Assembly: GCF_031143425.1 (NCBI RefSeq)
Contig: NC_090443.1
Location: forward strand, 1,057,462,423 to 1,057,526,422
Source of the DNA: Pleurodeles waltl
Taxonomy: Eukaryota > Chordata > Amphibia > Caudata > Salamandridae
Length of the DNA: 64,000 bases
Direction: 5' to 3'
The position numbers and the translations under genes are program-made. Of the stretch, positions 22,861-35,280 are shown in pieces. Each line of letters begins with the position of its first letter. Within the stretch, counting starts at the first letter, position 1. The notes beneath the pieces were generated by a model that did no database searches, was not told the DNA's origin, and worked only from the letters and a program-made list of their open reading frames with translations.

Positions 22861-24635
22861 GAAAGAAAAAACACAGTATTAGCTCACTGAGTGACCTGCT
22901 TACCACCCACAGTGACAATGATGCCTAAAGTGACATTTTCCATCAACAGTCCAAGCACACATTTTTATTATAGTCCGGCCAAAACTTATTCACAGTCAAT
23001 AAATGTTTCTGAAAAGTTATTAATTGTACAGATTTACAGGTTCACTTTCAGGCATTTACAGGCTTCAGACAAGCAGTCATTAAGAGCCCAGGTTCACATC
23101 CCATCTGCACAGGCTCAGAGTCACACACCATGTACCCGACAGCCACAGGGAGTTTCCTCTTCCTTATTCACCATTTCATTGACATGCGGATGTTTACTGT
23201 CTACATCCGGGGAAATACCCCTGAACCCTCCCCCTGGTCAGGAGCAGCCATGGCCACCAGGGGAGTAGCCCGGCCAGTGGGGTTTGGAGTGGGGGGTGAA
23301 TTTGAAATTTCCCAACTAACAAAGCAGCAGGCTGCAGGGTGGAGGGGGTGGGATGGCCAAGGCTCAGGGTGGACTGTGTCTGTGAGAAAGAGGGTCTGCA
23401 ATGATTTCCATTCGGTGGGCTCTGTCTGGAGTAGCTACCCTAAGCGATTGCCACTGGTTAGACTATTAGTAAGGATTCATCCAACCACGGTTTATGTGTC
23501 TGATTGGCAGGAGTGTGCCCGAAAGCTTGAGACTGGTGCAGCTTTCCAAGTCTACCACTGCCAATGTTTGTGAATTCCAAAACGTAGCACATTTACACCC
23601 ATTCAAGGAGTACTTCTGTGGGCGCAGACTTACTAGTTTACTAGTTTTGGTAACTGATCACTAAATATATATTTATTATGACCCTGTGGCGAGCACCACT
23701 GGGTAGTTATATTTAAGTCAGCGTTTCCATAGGAACTGCCTTTTTATTTTCCTAATAACTTTGGCGCGATTGACAAATCTCCACAAAACATTCCAAAAAG
23801 TTTCTCTTTTTTGCCTACTTTGTGCATGAGATGATTCAGGTTGGTGTGTCACGCAGGGACTGAGAAAAATGGGGGTTCCCAAAATGCAAAATCTACATGC
23901 ATTTTCCATACACTTTTTTTTAAGAAGCACTAATGAAAAAACTGCGGAACGGAATTACAGTAAATTTGGCAGGAAGCTAGAACTTGGTCCGCAGATGGTG
24001 CTTTCTGTGATTTGGTGTAAATCCTTCAGTAGTTTTGTCGATATTAAGCCGCAAAAATATTTATACTTTTGGATGGTTGGGCTCGAGGGACTCTTGCAAG
24101 AATACCTTGAACTCAATTTTTAAAAATAGAGCCTTCTAACTGGCCAAGGGTTTTTTTCACCCTTCGGCCAAACTGATCCAATCCTGAGATTCACAGCATC
24201 TGTTGAAGAAATAGAAACTGGATACAGAAGAAACTACTGAAAATGTGTGACCCCCCCAACTGTGTACATAGGGATCTCAATCCAGCCACTTGTGCCCCAT
24301 GACTGTAGACATAGAGACAAGAGACTCAAGTAAAGAAATGTGAAAAAACCCTCACATGATGTGTACACCATATAGGACCAGGGGAACACCTGTCTTCCAG
24401 TCCTGACACCCTCAGGGGCCTTCAGCATGGATGGCTGAGGGAGACTGGTGCACACATCAAACACTCATGGACTTCTGGAACATGTCAGAACACTTTCTCC
24501 TCCTTCACGACCACCAGAGAAGCATCAGAAGGGATGCTCAGCCTGTTCCATGTAGTGTACCCCAGGGCTCGGCTCACTCTGCTAGCAGTTCATCCTTCAC
24601 ACACAGCTGCATGAAACAATAAGAAGGAGCCCTGG
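22861..24635. other. Intron 1 sequence without recognised genes
   Basis: Short frames lack family signatures. The part at 23930-24060 carries TTTGGCAGGAAGCTAG and TTTGGTGTAAATCC, an interspersed-repeat style shared with 771-820. Confidence 0.45.
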
Positions 24636-24636
24636 A

Positions 24637-25308
24637 GTGCCTGTTCACCAGCCAGGGGTGACTCTTCACCAGCCAGGGGTGACTCTTCACCAGCCAGGGG
24701 TGTCTGTTCACCAGCCAGGGGTGACTCTTCACCAGCCAGGCGTGACTCTTCACCAGCCATGGGTGACTTTTCACCAGCCAGGGGTGTCTGTTCACCAGCC
24801 AGGGGTGACTCTTCACCAGCCATGGGTGTCTGTTCACCAGCCAGGAGTGTTTGTTCACCAGCCATGGGTGACTCTTCACCAGCCATGGGTGTCTGTTCAA
24901 AAGCCAGGAGTGTCTATTCACCAGCCATGGGTGACTCTTCACCAGCCATGGGTGTCTGTTCACCAGCCAGGGGTGACTCTTCACCAGCCATGGGTGGCTC
25001 TTCACCAGCCATGGGTGTCTGTTCACCAGCCAGGGGTGACTCTTCACCAGCCATGGGTGACTCTTCACCAGCCATGGGTGTCTGTTCACCAGCCAGGGGT
25101 GACTCTTCACCAGCCATGGGTGGCTCTTCACCAGCCATGGGTGTCTGTTCACCAGCCAGGGGTGACTCTTCACCAGCCATGGGTGACTCTTCACCAGCCA
25201 GGGGTGTCTGTTCACCAGCCAGGGACGACTCTTCACCAGCCATGGGTGTTTGTTCAACAGCCAGGGGTGTCTGTTCACCAGCCAGGGGTGTCTGTTCACC
25301 AGCACATG
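24637..25308. repeat. 21-bp minisatellite, about 32 copies
   Basis: The unit is CACCAGCCAGGGGTGACTCT plus T, with two alternating positions (GGGG/TGGG and GACTC/GTCTG). Because 21 is divisible by 3, both strands read as heptapeptide repeats (such as HQPGVTL). No splice signals, initiator context or conserved flanking frame suggest that it is translated. Confidence 0.95.
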
Positions 25309-25939
25309 GGTGGTGCCGCCTTTACAGTGAGAACTGTGATTGAGGGGATGGTAACGCCACTACCTGGTACCGGTAGCACAGTTCTGTGTGACCTCCAGCA
25401 TCCAGACTGTCCTCTCTTCTAGAAGAGCCACTCCAGCGCCTTGATACCCTCATGGGTGATTTGCCACGCTTTATAAATCCTGATTGATTGATTGAATAAA
25501 CTCTTCATGGCACAGCCGGGAGGATCATGGGATGATACCAACACAATCAGATCTGCCCACGGCCAAACCACCTGCTTGAGCTTACCCTCAAGGCAGGAGG
25601 AACATTCAGAGCTGCATTAATCGCACACAGAGCGACCACCTTTCAGGGAAACCTCAAGTTCCTCCTCCCCGACCAATGCTTAGCAAGAGGTTCTCAAGGG
25701 CTAGGAATGTCCTAGTGAGACAGGCTGTCCGTAGCACTCTTTGGAGTCACTTTGGGGTAGTTGCCCTCCCCAAGGGTCTTGTCCAATTGGCTAACGTGCT
25801 ATCCTGAGCCGGGCCGGACTGGGAACCCAGAGCGGCCCTGGAAATGTTTCTTCGGCCAGCCCCCATACGGTGCATAGACCAGGTGCCTGACCACCACAAG
25901 GAACTTTGGCGGGGTTCTCCAAGAAAATCTGGGAAATTG
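25309..25939. other. Intron 1 sequence without recognised features
   Basis: No gene. TTTATAAATCCTGATTGATT near 25470 resembles the end of a common interspersed repeat. Confidence 0.4.
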
Positions 25940-25947
25940 TGTATTCT

Positions 25948-26275
25948 CAGTGCTTAATTTGTGCCTGTTGTTTCCCGTGTGGGGGCCAGCGCTTAGTTTT
26001 CTGCAGTTTTCTGCATCAGGCATTTACTGCGAGCAAAAGACACATATGGGAAAGACAGGGGAAGAGAAAAATGAAAAGGCAAAGAAAGGGAGTAGAAGGC
26101 TGCAAGAGTGAGCTGAAGAGGCAGGGAGTGGCTCTAATTGGATTAAAGAGGCCCGAGAAGGCTTTAGGATTACGCTGCCTTGATGATCTGTGTTTGCACA
26201 TTTAATTGCAGCTGCCGCATGTTTCACAAGAGAGCTTCGGGCACCAGCACTTTTTTATTTACAAATTAAGCACTG
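25948..26275. mobile_element. hAT-type MITE, 328 bp, with exact 8-bp target duplication
   Basis: Tips CAGTGCTTAATTTG and CAAATTAAGCACTG are perfect inverted repeats. TGTATTCT flanks both ends (25940-25947 and 26276-26283). CAGTG tips and 8-bp duplications are hallmarks of hAT transposons. There is no transposase. Related sequence lies inverted inside the larger hAT element at 28800-28950. Confidence 0.88.
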
Positions 26276-26283
26276 TGTATTCT

Positions 26284-27666
26284 ACAACACATTTTTCATT
26301 ATATATTCAATTGTATTCGTTTTTAAAGCTTAGTAAATGACTCTCTTACAGTGCACCAGGATACGGCAATCTTCATTGGGACTCTTCAATGACTCCCTCC
26401 CCATCACCCTCTAACAGACCCCTCATCTCTCCATAGCGCCTCTCTCACATGTACTTCATTTGCTTTATAGCGCCTCCCTTACCAGCATGGGGTATGGAGC
26501 ACTTTACATCACGCACATACATAGAGACAATGACTCATACCTGTGTAAATCGGCGTGTAGTAAATGTTACATAAGACAAAGGGGACTACAAGGTGTAGGA
26601 TTCACGTCATCCACACTGGTGGCATTTTTAAGAGTGCTTGGACTGGGGAAACAAACTCAGATTCCAAACGTAACACAAAGTTATGGTTGGCTTTAGTAAT
26701 AGCAATTTATTTCTACCTAAACAAACCCTTTTTAGCAAAATTAAGATAATCAAAGACTGGTAAAAAACATAACTTTCTACCCTGTACCGTGTAGTTTGTG
26801 TGCAGCTCTTTGATGGCAGTTCATAGCTCAGACTATGACTGTAATTTATGGACTGCACAGTAATAAAAGCATCTTTGTGACAAGCAGTAACCCACTGAGC
26901 TATGCACATAAAATACTGTTCTGTGATCTGCGTAGTACACGCTCTTTGCAGCAGGCACATTAACCCTCTGTGCTACCTTAGATGAGCCAAAACTGCCACC
27001 AGACAAAACTCTGATCTCTCTCCAGCAGGTACATTAATCACCAGAGTTATCTTGGCAGTTTATTGTTGCCTAAAAACTGTTGGATATACAAGGAACTCTG
27101 CAGTGCTACTGAAACTGCTGCACTGCTACACAGCCGCCCCCTTCCAGCCCCCGGGGAGACGCCCAACGCCCGGGGCGGTACCGCTGTGCCAGGCACAGGT
27201 GGTTTTACCAGTAAATGTGTTTCTGTGCAGAACCTGGGGGACCTGCAAGGCACAGGCCCGGACTAGTCCCGATTTGGAGCCGGACCGGGTAATCCTGTCT
27301 CGGCCTGGTGTCCCTGATAGGAATCCTGGGAAGTCCCGACGGCAGTGTCTGGGGCTGGGAAGGGCTGGGAGGGGCCCGAGAGGTGGTAACTCCCTCATAA
27401 CACCGGCATCTCAGGGTGAGGTGCGTCTCTGAATGAGGAGTCCGATGCCACCCACTGTCCAAACCCCAGGCCGCGGCCTACAAGTGTCCTGGGGGAGCCC
27501 AACATTCATCAGAAATGAATCGATAGATCCATATCCCCAGGTTTGGAGTTTGCAGAGTAAATTGCACCTATTCTGAGCGTTCTGCACCAATCCCGACTGT
27601 TCTTTGTATATCATTCCTCTGTATATATCATTCTTCTGTATATATCATTCCTGTATATATCATTCC
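26284..27666. other. Intron 1 sequence; GC-rich patch at 27120-27430
   Basis: No gene signature. The GC-rich patch was considered as a promoter but lacks an exon-like donor tied to the gstp1 frame. A short AT-rich TATATATCATTCC run precedes the hAT element. Confidence 0.4.
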
Positions 27667-27674
27667 TCTATATA

Positions 27675-29940
27675 CAGTGCTTTAAATGGAAAAGATAAGT
27701 GCAGGTACTCACCAAAAAGAGTGGTGGACTGGGGTGGAATTTGGGGTGGGCATAAGGGTGGTGCTAAGGGCGGGGCAAGGGGCGGGGATAGGTTTTTTAA
27801 CATTCTAAGCTTTGTATGCCAGAAATCTGTATGCGCTGTAAGAATGAACGATGTATCTGTCCATGAGTTATTACACTAATGGCCATTTATATAGTACTTA
27901 TATAAAAAGTGGTGATTATTAACCAAAGTAATCCTTCTTTAGCAATCTTAAAATAACAATGTATTGAGGAAAAAACAGCAACATTCCCAATGTATGCCTT
28001 GCTGTTTTCATGTATTTCCTTGATGCAGGTTCATGAATCATTAAGCTATATCCCAAGGATTTTAACGACAGGTAACACAAGGATCTCTGCAACAAAAACA
28101 GTATCCAACTGAGCTACCTACATAAACAAATCTGTGATCTGCATGTTTTATTCTGTGCATTATGGCAGACACGTTGATCCAGCCTTCCAGGGGGGCCTCT
28201 GATAGAGCCAGCACTGTTCTGGAGAGAGTCTCGCCCTGATGACCTTGACTAATTCTTAAACAGATTGTTTTAAATAGTGTTTTCCTTTAATATATTTTTA
28301 ATGTAGGTGATGTTTGCATTTTACAGGCAAATGTGTTTATGTTTAATTCAACCTCCATACAAAAAGTTTCTTGTATCTCAAAACAGTACTTCACACATCA
28401 GAAAAGGGAGGGTGTCACAGAGATTATAGTAATAGTGAGCTGATGCTGTGTTAAAAACTTAAAATCACGTCACTTTCCCAGAATACTAGATGTAAACACA
28501 TATAGAATTTCGCCGAGTGTGTCTGTGCACTGACAGTGTCCTACCCAAAGAGCGCCAAGAAGAGCTGAAACTGGATCATAAATTCAAAGCTGTTCCAAAC
28601 AGGGGCACCCTAAATACTTTTGGCCAAGGGCCACGAAAACCTTAAGATGTCCCTGACTTACACATCCATTTCATACTCTGAATCACCTTCAGTTTCACAC
28701 AAACACAAGTTCCACATTTCATTCTCACAGGCACAACTGTGCTTGCAAACTCGCACACTTTTGGCTTTTAATTTCCATCTCTCACATGCTTTCTGCTTTC
28801 TCCCATTGTGAAGCATTTTCGTTTTTCTCTTCCTCTGTCTTTTGCTTGCAGTAAATTCTTGAGGCAGAAAAATAAGTGGCGGCCCCCAAAAATAAGTGCC
28901 GGAGCTCAGCACCGGAGAAGAAACCACTGGCTCAAATTAAGCAGTGCTCACGTGTTGTCTTTTTACACATACACTGCCGGACAGTGGCAGCTCTCAAAAA
29001 TGTTGTAGATCCTGCACCAGAAGCAGTGCCCTGAAGGATTCAGTAGTCACCATAAAAAAATACCAAATAATGGTCATTGTTGATCTTTGTTCTATGCATA
29101 ATGTGTGTGGACTCCCAAAAAATATGTGAGCAGGGGCTGGTAGTCCCAAGTGGCCTCCTATGTAACATTTTAAATCCATCCCTGATTTTTACAATACATG
29201 CTTTATTGCTGAGATTTTTTAAATATCTTGCGTAGTATGAAAAAAAGAACTACAAATCCCAGAATTCACAGGTTTGGCCTTTAAAATTTAAAAATTGATG
29301 AAAATGTCACATCTTCCATGGACCATCTTCCATGTAACAATTAGTTTGGATCTGGTTTTCCATCTAAAGCAAGAGGTTGTCACTTGTAGAACGCTAAAAA
29401 AATCACTTATTTCGCCTCTAATGTCGTTTTTCTTTGAGGTTAATCGGGAAAGATGGTGGAGAGGGCAGGGATTTTCTTTCACGCAAACGCCTTCACTTTA
29501 AAAACACTGATGGGTGAAAAAGTGCCGGCATTTTAAACAACCTTACTAAACAAGCTGCACTGCCCTGAACAATGCTTCCCACACTCCTTCCCGTTAGGTT
29601 TCACAATCACCTTTTACGCTAAAGATAGCGCCCTGCAGCCTCCCCCTCCCCTCCCCTGGTAACTTCCAGTGCAGCTCAGGTAGCTCACGAGGCCTACAAA
29701 CAACAGCCTGCTCCGGCGCTCTTACAGCAGCTCAACCCCGCTTCCCCCCTCTGAGGGGCACTTGAAACTGAAACTGCTGCCGAGGCAGGAATTCATGAGC
29801 AGCACCACTTGCGCCAATGCCAGGACCCCCGTGAGTACCGGTACTCTCCTTCTCGGAGGAAAAGTTCCGGTACTCAAGGGGAGAAAATAAAAAAGTGCTG
29901 GTACTCCGTACCAGTGAGTACCAGCCCATTTAAAGCACTG
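27675..29940. mobile_element. hAT-type element, 2,266 bp, with exact 8-bp target duplication
   Basis: Tips CAGTGCTTTAAATGG (27675-27689) and CCATTTAAAGCACTG (29926-29940) are perfect 15-bp inverted repeats. TCTATATA flanks both sides (27667-27674 and 29941-29948). No hAT transposase frame is visible, so it is non-autonomous or hollowed out. Near 28820-28950 it contains a segment related to the 328-bp MITE in reverse orientation, apparently a nested insertion. GTGCCGGAGCTCAGCACCGG lies inside it. Confidence 0.88.
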
Positions 29941-30245
29941 TCTATATATCATTCCTTTTCCTTAGTTACATTTCAGCAGGCTTGACATGTACCGGGGGTG
30001 TTGACTTTGTGGCGACTATCGGCTGTGGCACCAGCGGCGTAACAAAGGCCCCCGCAGACCCCGAGCTCCATCGGGCTCCCTCAGCACAGTACTCTGGCCT
30101 GAGACCTTCTGAGTGAGTCCGGAGGGGGGCCCCTCCATGTACTTTGCAGAGGGGCCCTTAGGTTTCGTTACTGTACACCCCACTCCACTTGTAATTGTGA
30201 TTCCTGTACACACAGGTGCAAGCATCTGTTTGCACCAGGGTGGTT

Positions 30246-30430
30246 AACAAGCATTTGCAATGCAACGGGTCTCGTGTTTGCTTGAGTTAGAGCTATTAGC
30301 GTTGTAAATTCCTAACTGGACTTTTCTTGCTGCATAAATTGAATGTAAGAAGTGAAACAGTTGACATAAGCGAGTCAGTTCAAAGCGCCACAGCCGCCAT
30401 GAGTGTGAGAGTTATTGGCTCCCTGCGTGA
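30246..30430 (+). mobile_element. Interspersed (SINE-like) repeat, copy 1
   Basis: AACAAGCATTTGCAATGCAA, GAGTTAGAGCTATTAGCGTT and ACTGGACTTTTCTTGC recur at 52160-52265 and 60783-60960. No clear RNA polymerase III boxes were found, so SINE is only a working label. Confidence 0.6.
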
Positions 30431-30454
30431 ATGTCTAGAAACTATCGCGGCTGT

Positions 30455-31005
30455 GATGAAAGGCAAACGGAAACCAAAGGAGGGTCCATCACACGCGGCA
30501 ACAGGAACTGATGTAAGGCAAACGGAAACCGGAGGAGGGGCCATCGCACGCTGTAACAGGAACTGATGTAAGGCAAACGGAAACCGGAGGAGGGGCCATC
30601 ACACGCGGTAACAGGAAGTGATGTAAGGCAAACGGAAACCGGAGGAGGGGCCATCACACGCTGTAACAGGAACTGAAGTAAGGCAAATGGAAACCGGACG
30701 AGGGGCCATCACGCGCTGTAACAGGAACTGATGTAAGGCAAATGGAAACCGGACAGGGGGCCATCACACGCGGTAACAGGAAGTGATGTACGGCAAACGG
30801 AAACCGGACGAGGGGCCATCACATGCTGTAACAGGAAGTGATGTAAGGCAAATGGAAACCGGAGGAGGGGCCATCACACGCGGTAACAGGAAGTGATGTA
30901 AGGCAAACGGAAACCAGAGGAGGGGCCATCACACGCGGTAACAGGAAGTGATGTAAGGCAAAAAACCAGAGGAGGGGCCATCACACGCTGTAACAGGAGG
31001 AAGCG
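30455..31005. repeat. 55-bp minisatellite, about 10 copies
   Basis: The unit is GATGTAAGGCAAACGGAAAC, CGGAGGAGGGGCCATCACAC, GCGGTAACAGGAACT. The 55-bp step was checked at 30510 and 30565. It begins about 25 bp after the end of repeat copy 1 and may have grown from that element's tail. Confidence 0.95.
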
Positions 31006-31337
31006 TAGCCAACAAAAATGTTCACTTTGTTAAAACGCCTGGGAAGGGAACTCAGCATACAAAGGAGGGACATTTCTCAAAATGCACCAATAAAAATGAA
31101 GTATTTAAAACAAGCACAGAAAGATTGAATAGCAAGAGTGGGTGCGGTTAAAAGCCCACAGAGAGATTACAACAGGACAGAGCGCTTGCGCGTTCGACGC
31201 TAAAAAGCAGTGCAGTCCTGATGAAGGCCTAAGGAGGAAGTGGAGATGTTTCGGGTAATTCTTGATGTCTGCCCCAAGAGTTCTGTGCAGTCCTCACAGC
31301 AGTATGTCCGATTCTGCTTGCAAGTATTAGAAATCGA

Positions 31338-31835
31338 GGGCCAAATTTATCAACATTTTGCATCGCCCTTGTGTCACTCGTAGCGACTGAGGGTGAAGTA
31401 AAACCTAGATTCAAACCATGCAAGGCCACCCTGTGTGGCCCCGTTGGGCCTGGTAAGTCTGGTGTAACACAAGGCAAAGCAAGTCACTGCCTTGTGCTAG
31501 ACTGCATGGCAGGGGGCGTTGGCTGCTGGGGGAGTCACATGGGTGTTCCGATGCATCCAACCATGCATTCTGACACTTTCTCACTTTTACCAACACTGGT
31601 AGATCAGGGAATGCACCAAAACTGGTCGCTGGAAAAATAGCTGTACTTCTTCTCATTGTTTTGTTCTTTTGAAGCATTCTGCAGCACACATAGAAAGAGG
31701 AAATCACCTCTGAGAATTGTTTTTGTACAGGAAGGACCACCTTCCTGCACAAAAACAATCCTGCCTACAAGACAGCCACCCTTGCACCCCGACGCAAGGG
31801 TTTCGGCATTGGCGCAATAAATATTACCTATTTTT
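31338..31835. mobile_element. Non-autonomous DNA-transposon-like repeat, related family
   Basis: It starts GGGCCAAATTTATCAAC and ends in GCGCAATAAATATTACC. Internal AGGCCACCCTGTGTGG and the tail style resemble copies 1 and 3. Inside is a hairpin with 20-bp arms (31716-31735 and 31740-31759, one mismatch, 4-nt loop). Confidence 0.4.
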
Positions 31836-31839
31836 CTAA

Positions 31840-32062
31840 ACTGGTGTGGTGTTCATTTTGTGGTGTTTTCACTGTGTTACTGTGTGTGTTGGTACAAATA
31901 CTTTACACATTGCCTTTGAGATAAGCCTGACTGCTTGTGCCAAGCTACCAAGGGAGTGAGCAGGGGGTATCTTAAGTGGGTATCTCAATTGCCCTGCCTA
32001 GAGTGAGGGTCCCTGCTTGGACAGGTGGTGACCTGACTGCCAACCAGAGACCCCATTTCTAA
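31840..32062. mobile_element. Possible LTR end fragment
   Basis: The sequence ends ACCCCATTTCTAACA and is noncoding. It resembles the closing part of LTRs common in salamanders, a judgement from memory. No partner copy or primer site is seen. Confidence 0.3.
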
Positions 32063-34640
32063 CAAGATCCTACATCATAAGGTGCAAACCAGCACCAGGA
32101 GGTCCTACATCATAAGGTACTGACGAGCACCATTAGATCCTACGCCATAGGACACAGACCCGCACCAGTAGATCTTAAGTCAAAAGGTCCAGACTTACAC
32201 TAGGAGGATGTACATCCAAAGGCGCTGACCCGCACCGAGAGGTCCTACGTCATAAGACGCTGACCCGCACCAGGAGGTTCAACATCTTAAGCTGCTGACC
32301 CGCACCAGGAGGTCCTACATCATAAGGCGCTAACCCGCACCAGGAGGCCCTAAGTCATAAGGCGCTGACCCGCACCAGGAGGTCCTACATCTTAAGGTGC
32401 TGACCCGCACCAGGAGGTCCTACATCATAAGGCGCTGACCCGCACCAGGAGGTCCTACTTCACAAGGCGCTGACCCACACCAGGAGGTCCCACATCTTAA
32501 GGCGCTGACCCGCACCAGGAGGTCCTACTTCATAAGCCGCTGACCCGCACCAGGAGGTCCTACATCCTAAGGCGCTGACCCGCACCAGGAGGTCCTACAT
32601 CATAAGGCGCTGACCTGCACCAGGAGGCCCTAAATCATAGGGCATAGACCCGCACCAGGAGGTCCTACATCATAAGGCGCTGACCCGCACCAGGAGGTCC
32701 TACATCATAAGGCGCTGACCCGCACCAGGAGGTCCTACTTCATAAGGCGCTGACCCGCACCAGGAGGTCCTACATCTTAAGGCGCTGACCCGCACCAGGA
32801 GGTCCTACATCATAAGGCGCTGACCCGCACCAGGAGGTCCTACATCTTAAGGCGCTGACCCGCACCAGGAGGTCCTACATCTTAAGGCGCTGACCCGCAC
32901 CAGGAGGTCCTACATCATAAGGCGCTGACCCGCACCAGGAGGTCCTACATCTTAAGGCGCTGACCCGCACCAGGAGGTCCTACATCATAAGGCGCTGACC
33001 CGCACCAGGAGGTCCTACATCTTAAGGCGCTGACCCGCACCAGGAGGTCCTACATCATAAGGCGCTGGCCTGCACCAGGAGGTCCTACTTCATAAGGCGC
33101 TGACCCGCACCAGGAGGTCCTACATCTTAAGGCACTGGCCTGCACCAGGAGGTCCTACGTCATAAGGCGCTGACCCGCACCAGGAGGTCCTACTTCATAA
33201 GGCGCTGACCCGCACCAGGAGGTCCTACTTCTTAAGGCGCTGACCCGCACCAGGAGGTCCTACATCATAAGGGGCTGACCCGCACCAGGAGGTCCTACAT
33301 CATAAGGCGCTGGCCTGCACCAGGAGGTCCTACATCATAAGGCACTGACCTACACCAGGAGGTCCTACCTCATAAGGCGCTGACCTGCACCAGGAGGTCC
33401 TACCTCATAAGGCGCTGACCCGCACCAGGAGGTCCCACATCTTAAGGCGCTGACCCGCACCAGGAGGTCCTACTTCATAAGCCGCTGACCCGCACCAGGA
33501 GGTCCTACATCCTAAGGCGCTGACCCGCACCAGGAGGTCCTACATCATAAGGCGCTGACCTGCACCAGGAGGCCCTAAATCATAGGGCATAGACCCGCAC
33601 CAGGAGGTCCTACATCATAAGGCGCTGACCCGCACCAGGAGGTCCTACATCATAAGGCGCTGACCCGCACCAGGAGGTCCTACTTCATAAGGCGCTGACC
33701 CGCACCAGGAGGTCCTACTTCATAAGGCGCTGACCCGCACCAGGAGGTCCTACATCTTAAGGCGCTGACCCGCACCAGGAGGTCCTACATCGTAAGGCGC
33801 TGACCCGCACCAGGAGGTCCTACATCTTAAGGCGCTGACCCGCACCAGGAGGTCCTACATCGTAAGGCGCTGACCCGCACCAGGAGGTCCTACATCATAA
33901 GGCGCTGACCCGCACCAGGAGGTCCTACATCTTAAGGCGCTGACCCGCACCAGGAGGTCCTACATCATAAGGCGCTGACCCGCACCAGGAGGTCCTACAT
34001 CTTAAGGCGCTGACCCGCACCAGGAGGTCCTACATCATAAGGCGCTGGCCTGCACCAGGAGGTCCTACTTCATAAGGCGCTGACCCGCACCAGGAGGTCC
34101 TACTTCATAAGGCGCTGACCCGCACCAGGAGGTCCTACATCTTAAGGCACTGGCCTGCACCAGGAGGTCCTACGTCATAAGGCGCTGACCCGCACCAGGA
34201 GGTCCTACTTCATAAGGCGCTGACCCGCACCAGGAGGTCCTACATCTTAAGGCGCTGACCCGCACCAGGAGGTCCTACATCATAAGGGGCTGACCCGCAC
34301 CAGGAGGTCCTACATCATAAGGCGCTGGCCTGCACCAGGAGGTCCTACATCATAAGGCACTGACCTGCACCAGGAGGTCCTACCTCATAAGGCGCTGACC
34401 TGCACCAGGAGGTCCTACCTCATAAGGCGCTGATCTGCACCAGGAGGTCCTACATCTTAAGGCGCTGACCCGCACCAGGAGGTCCTACATCATAAGGCGC
34501 TGACCTGCACCAGGAGGTCCTACATCATAAGGCGCTGACCCGCACCAAGATGTCCTACGTCATTGTGTGCAGCCCCACACCAGGATGACACACATCATAT
34601 GTTGCAGACCTGCACCAGGAGATGCTACGTCATAGGGCAT
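32063..34640. repeat. 35-bp minisatellite, about 74 copies
   Basis: The unit is GCGCTGACCCGCACCAGGAG, GTCCTACATCATAAG. Rare variants recur at fixed distances: CACATCTTAA after CCC at 32491 and 33436, and GGCATAGACC at 32641 and 33586, both 945 bp apart (27 units). GGGGCTGACC at 33271 and 34286 is 1,015 bp apart (29 units). So most of the array is one large block duplicated in tandem, with two units gained later. Confidence 0.97.
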
Positions 34641-34872
34641 TTGCTGTAAATGTTGTCAATCAATCACACTCATCGGAGACACATGCAGGACATGCGGCCT
34701 TTGGACATGCTTTGAGGCCATCACACTAGGAATGGCCCAGAATGGAAGAGTTTAAGGAGGTCCCCCTAAACGTAGACAAGGCATGTGCACTGTTGAAGCT
34801 ATACTGGGCCCCAGAGTCACGGCTGGTGCGTGCCATAGAACCAGATCCCATGACCAGACACTTGCACACTTA

Positions 34873-35280
34873 GGGCATATTTACGAGGGGCTTGTGTCGC
34901 ATTGCGTCACTTTTTGACGATCCAGAGGTGCAAGTCTTTCAGCCATATCTATGAGGCCACGTACAGCCACTTTTCATGGCGTCAGAGATATGGAGTAAGG
35001 CAACGCAGAACACATACAAAGAGGAAAACGCCTCGCAGGATTGTGTTTGTGCAGGAACAACAATCGTGCATACAACGCAGCCATCCTTGCAGCATGGTGC
35101 AATGGTGCCTTTATGGCGCTAGGCAGCCAACTGTGCACCAGCGCAGGGGGAAAGGACAGGAATGCACTGTATTTTATAAATATGGTGCATTCCGGCCCTT
35201 TCTCTTTGGCGGAGGGCAGCACAGCGAGGTGACCTGCAGCGCTGTCCAGAAATATGGACCTTGGGCCCTCAGGCTGCGCT
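34873..35280. mobile_element. Non-autonomous DNA-transposon-like repeat (GGCATATTTA family), copy 3
   Basis: It opens GGGCATATTTACGAGG and closes near GAAATATGGACCTTGGGCCC. It shares GAGGCCACGTACAGCCAC and GATATGGAGTAAGGCAACGC with copy 1. There is no transposase. Confidence 0.55.

Noticed and set aside
24574..25422. Heptapeptide-repeat proteins on both strands
   Set aside because: A 21-bp unit automatically yields heptads in every frame; both strands are open, so there is no coding signal.
27120..27430. GC-rich patch as gstp1 promoter and exon 1
   Set aside because: No exon ending in A before a donor with promoter motifs was seen. The candidate at 59326 fits better.
32063..34640. CRISPR-like array of short regular repeats
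   Set aside because: Units are head-to-tail with no unique spacers, in vertebrate intron DNA.
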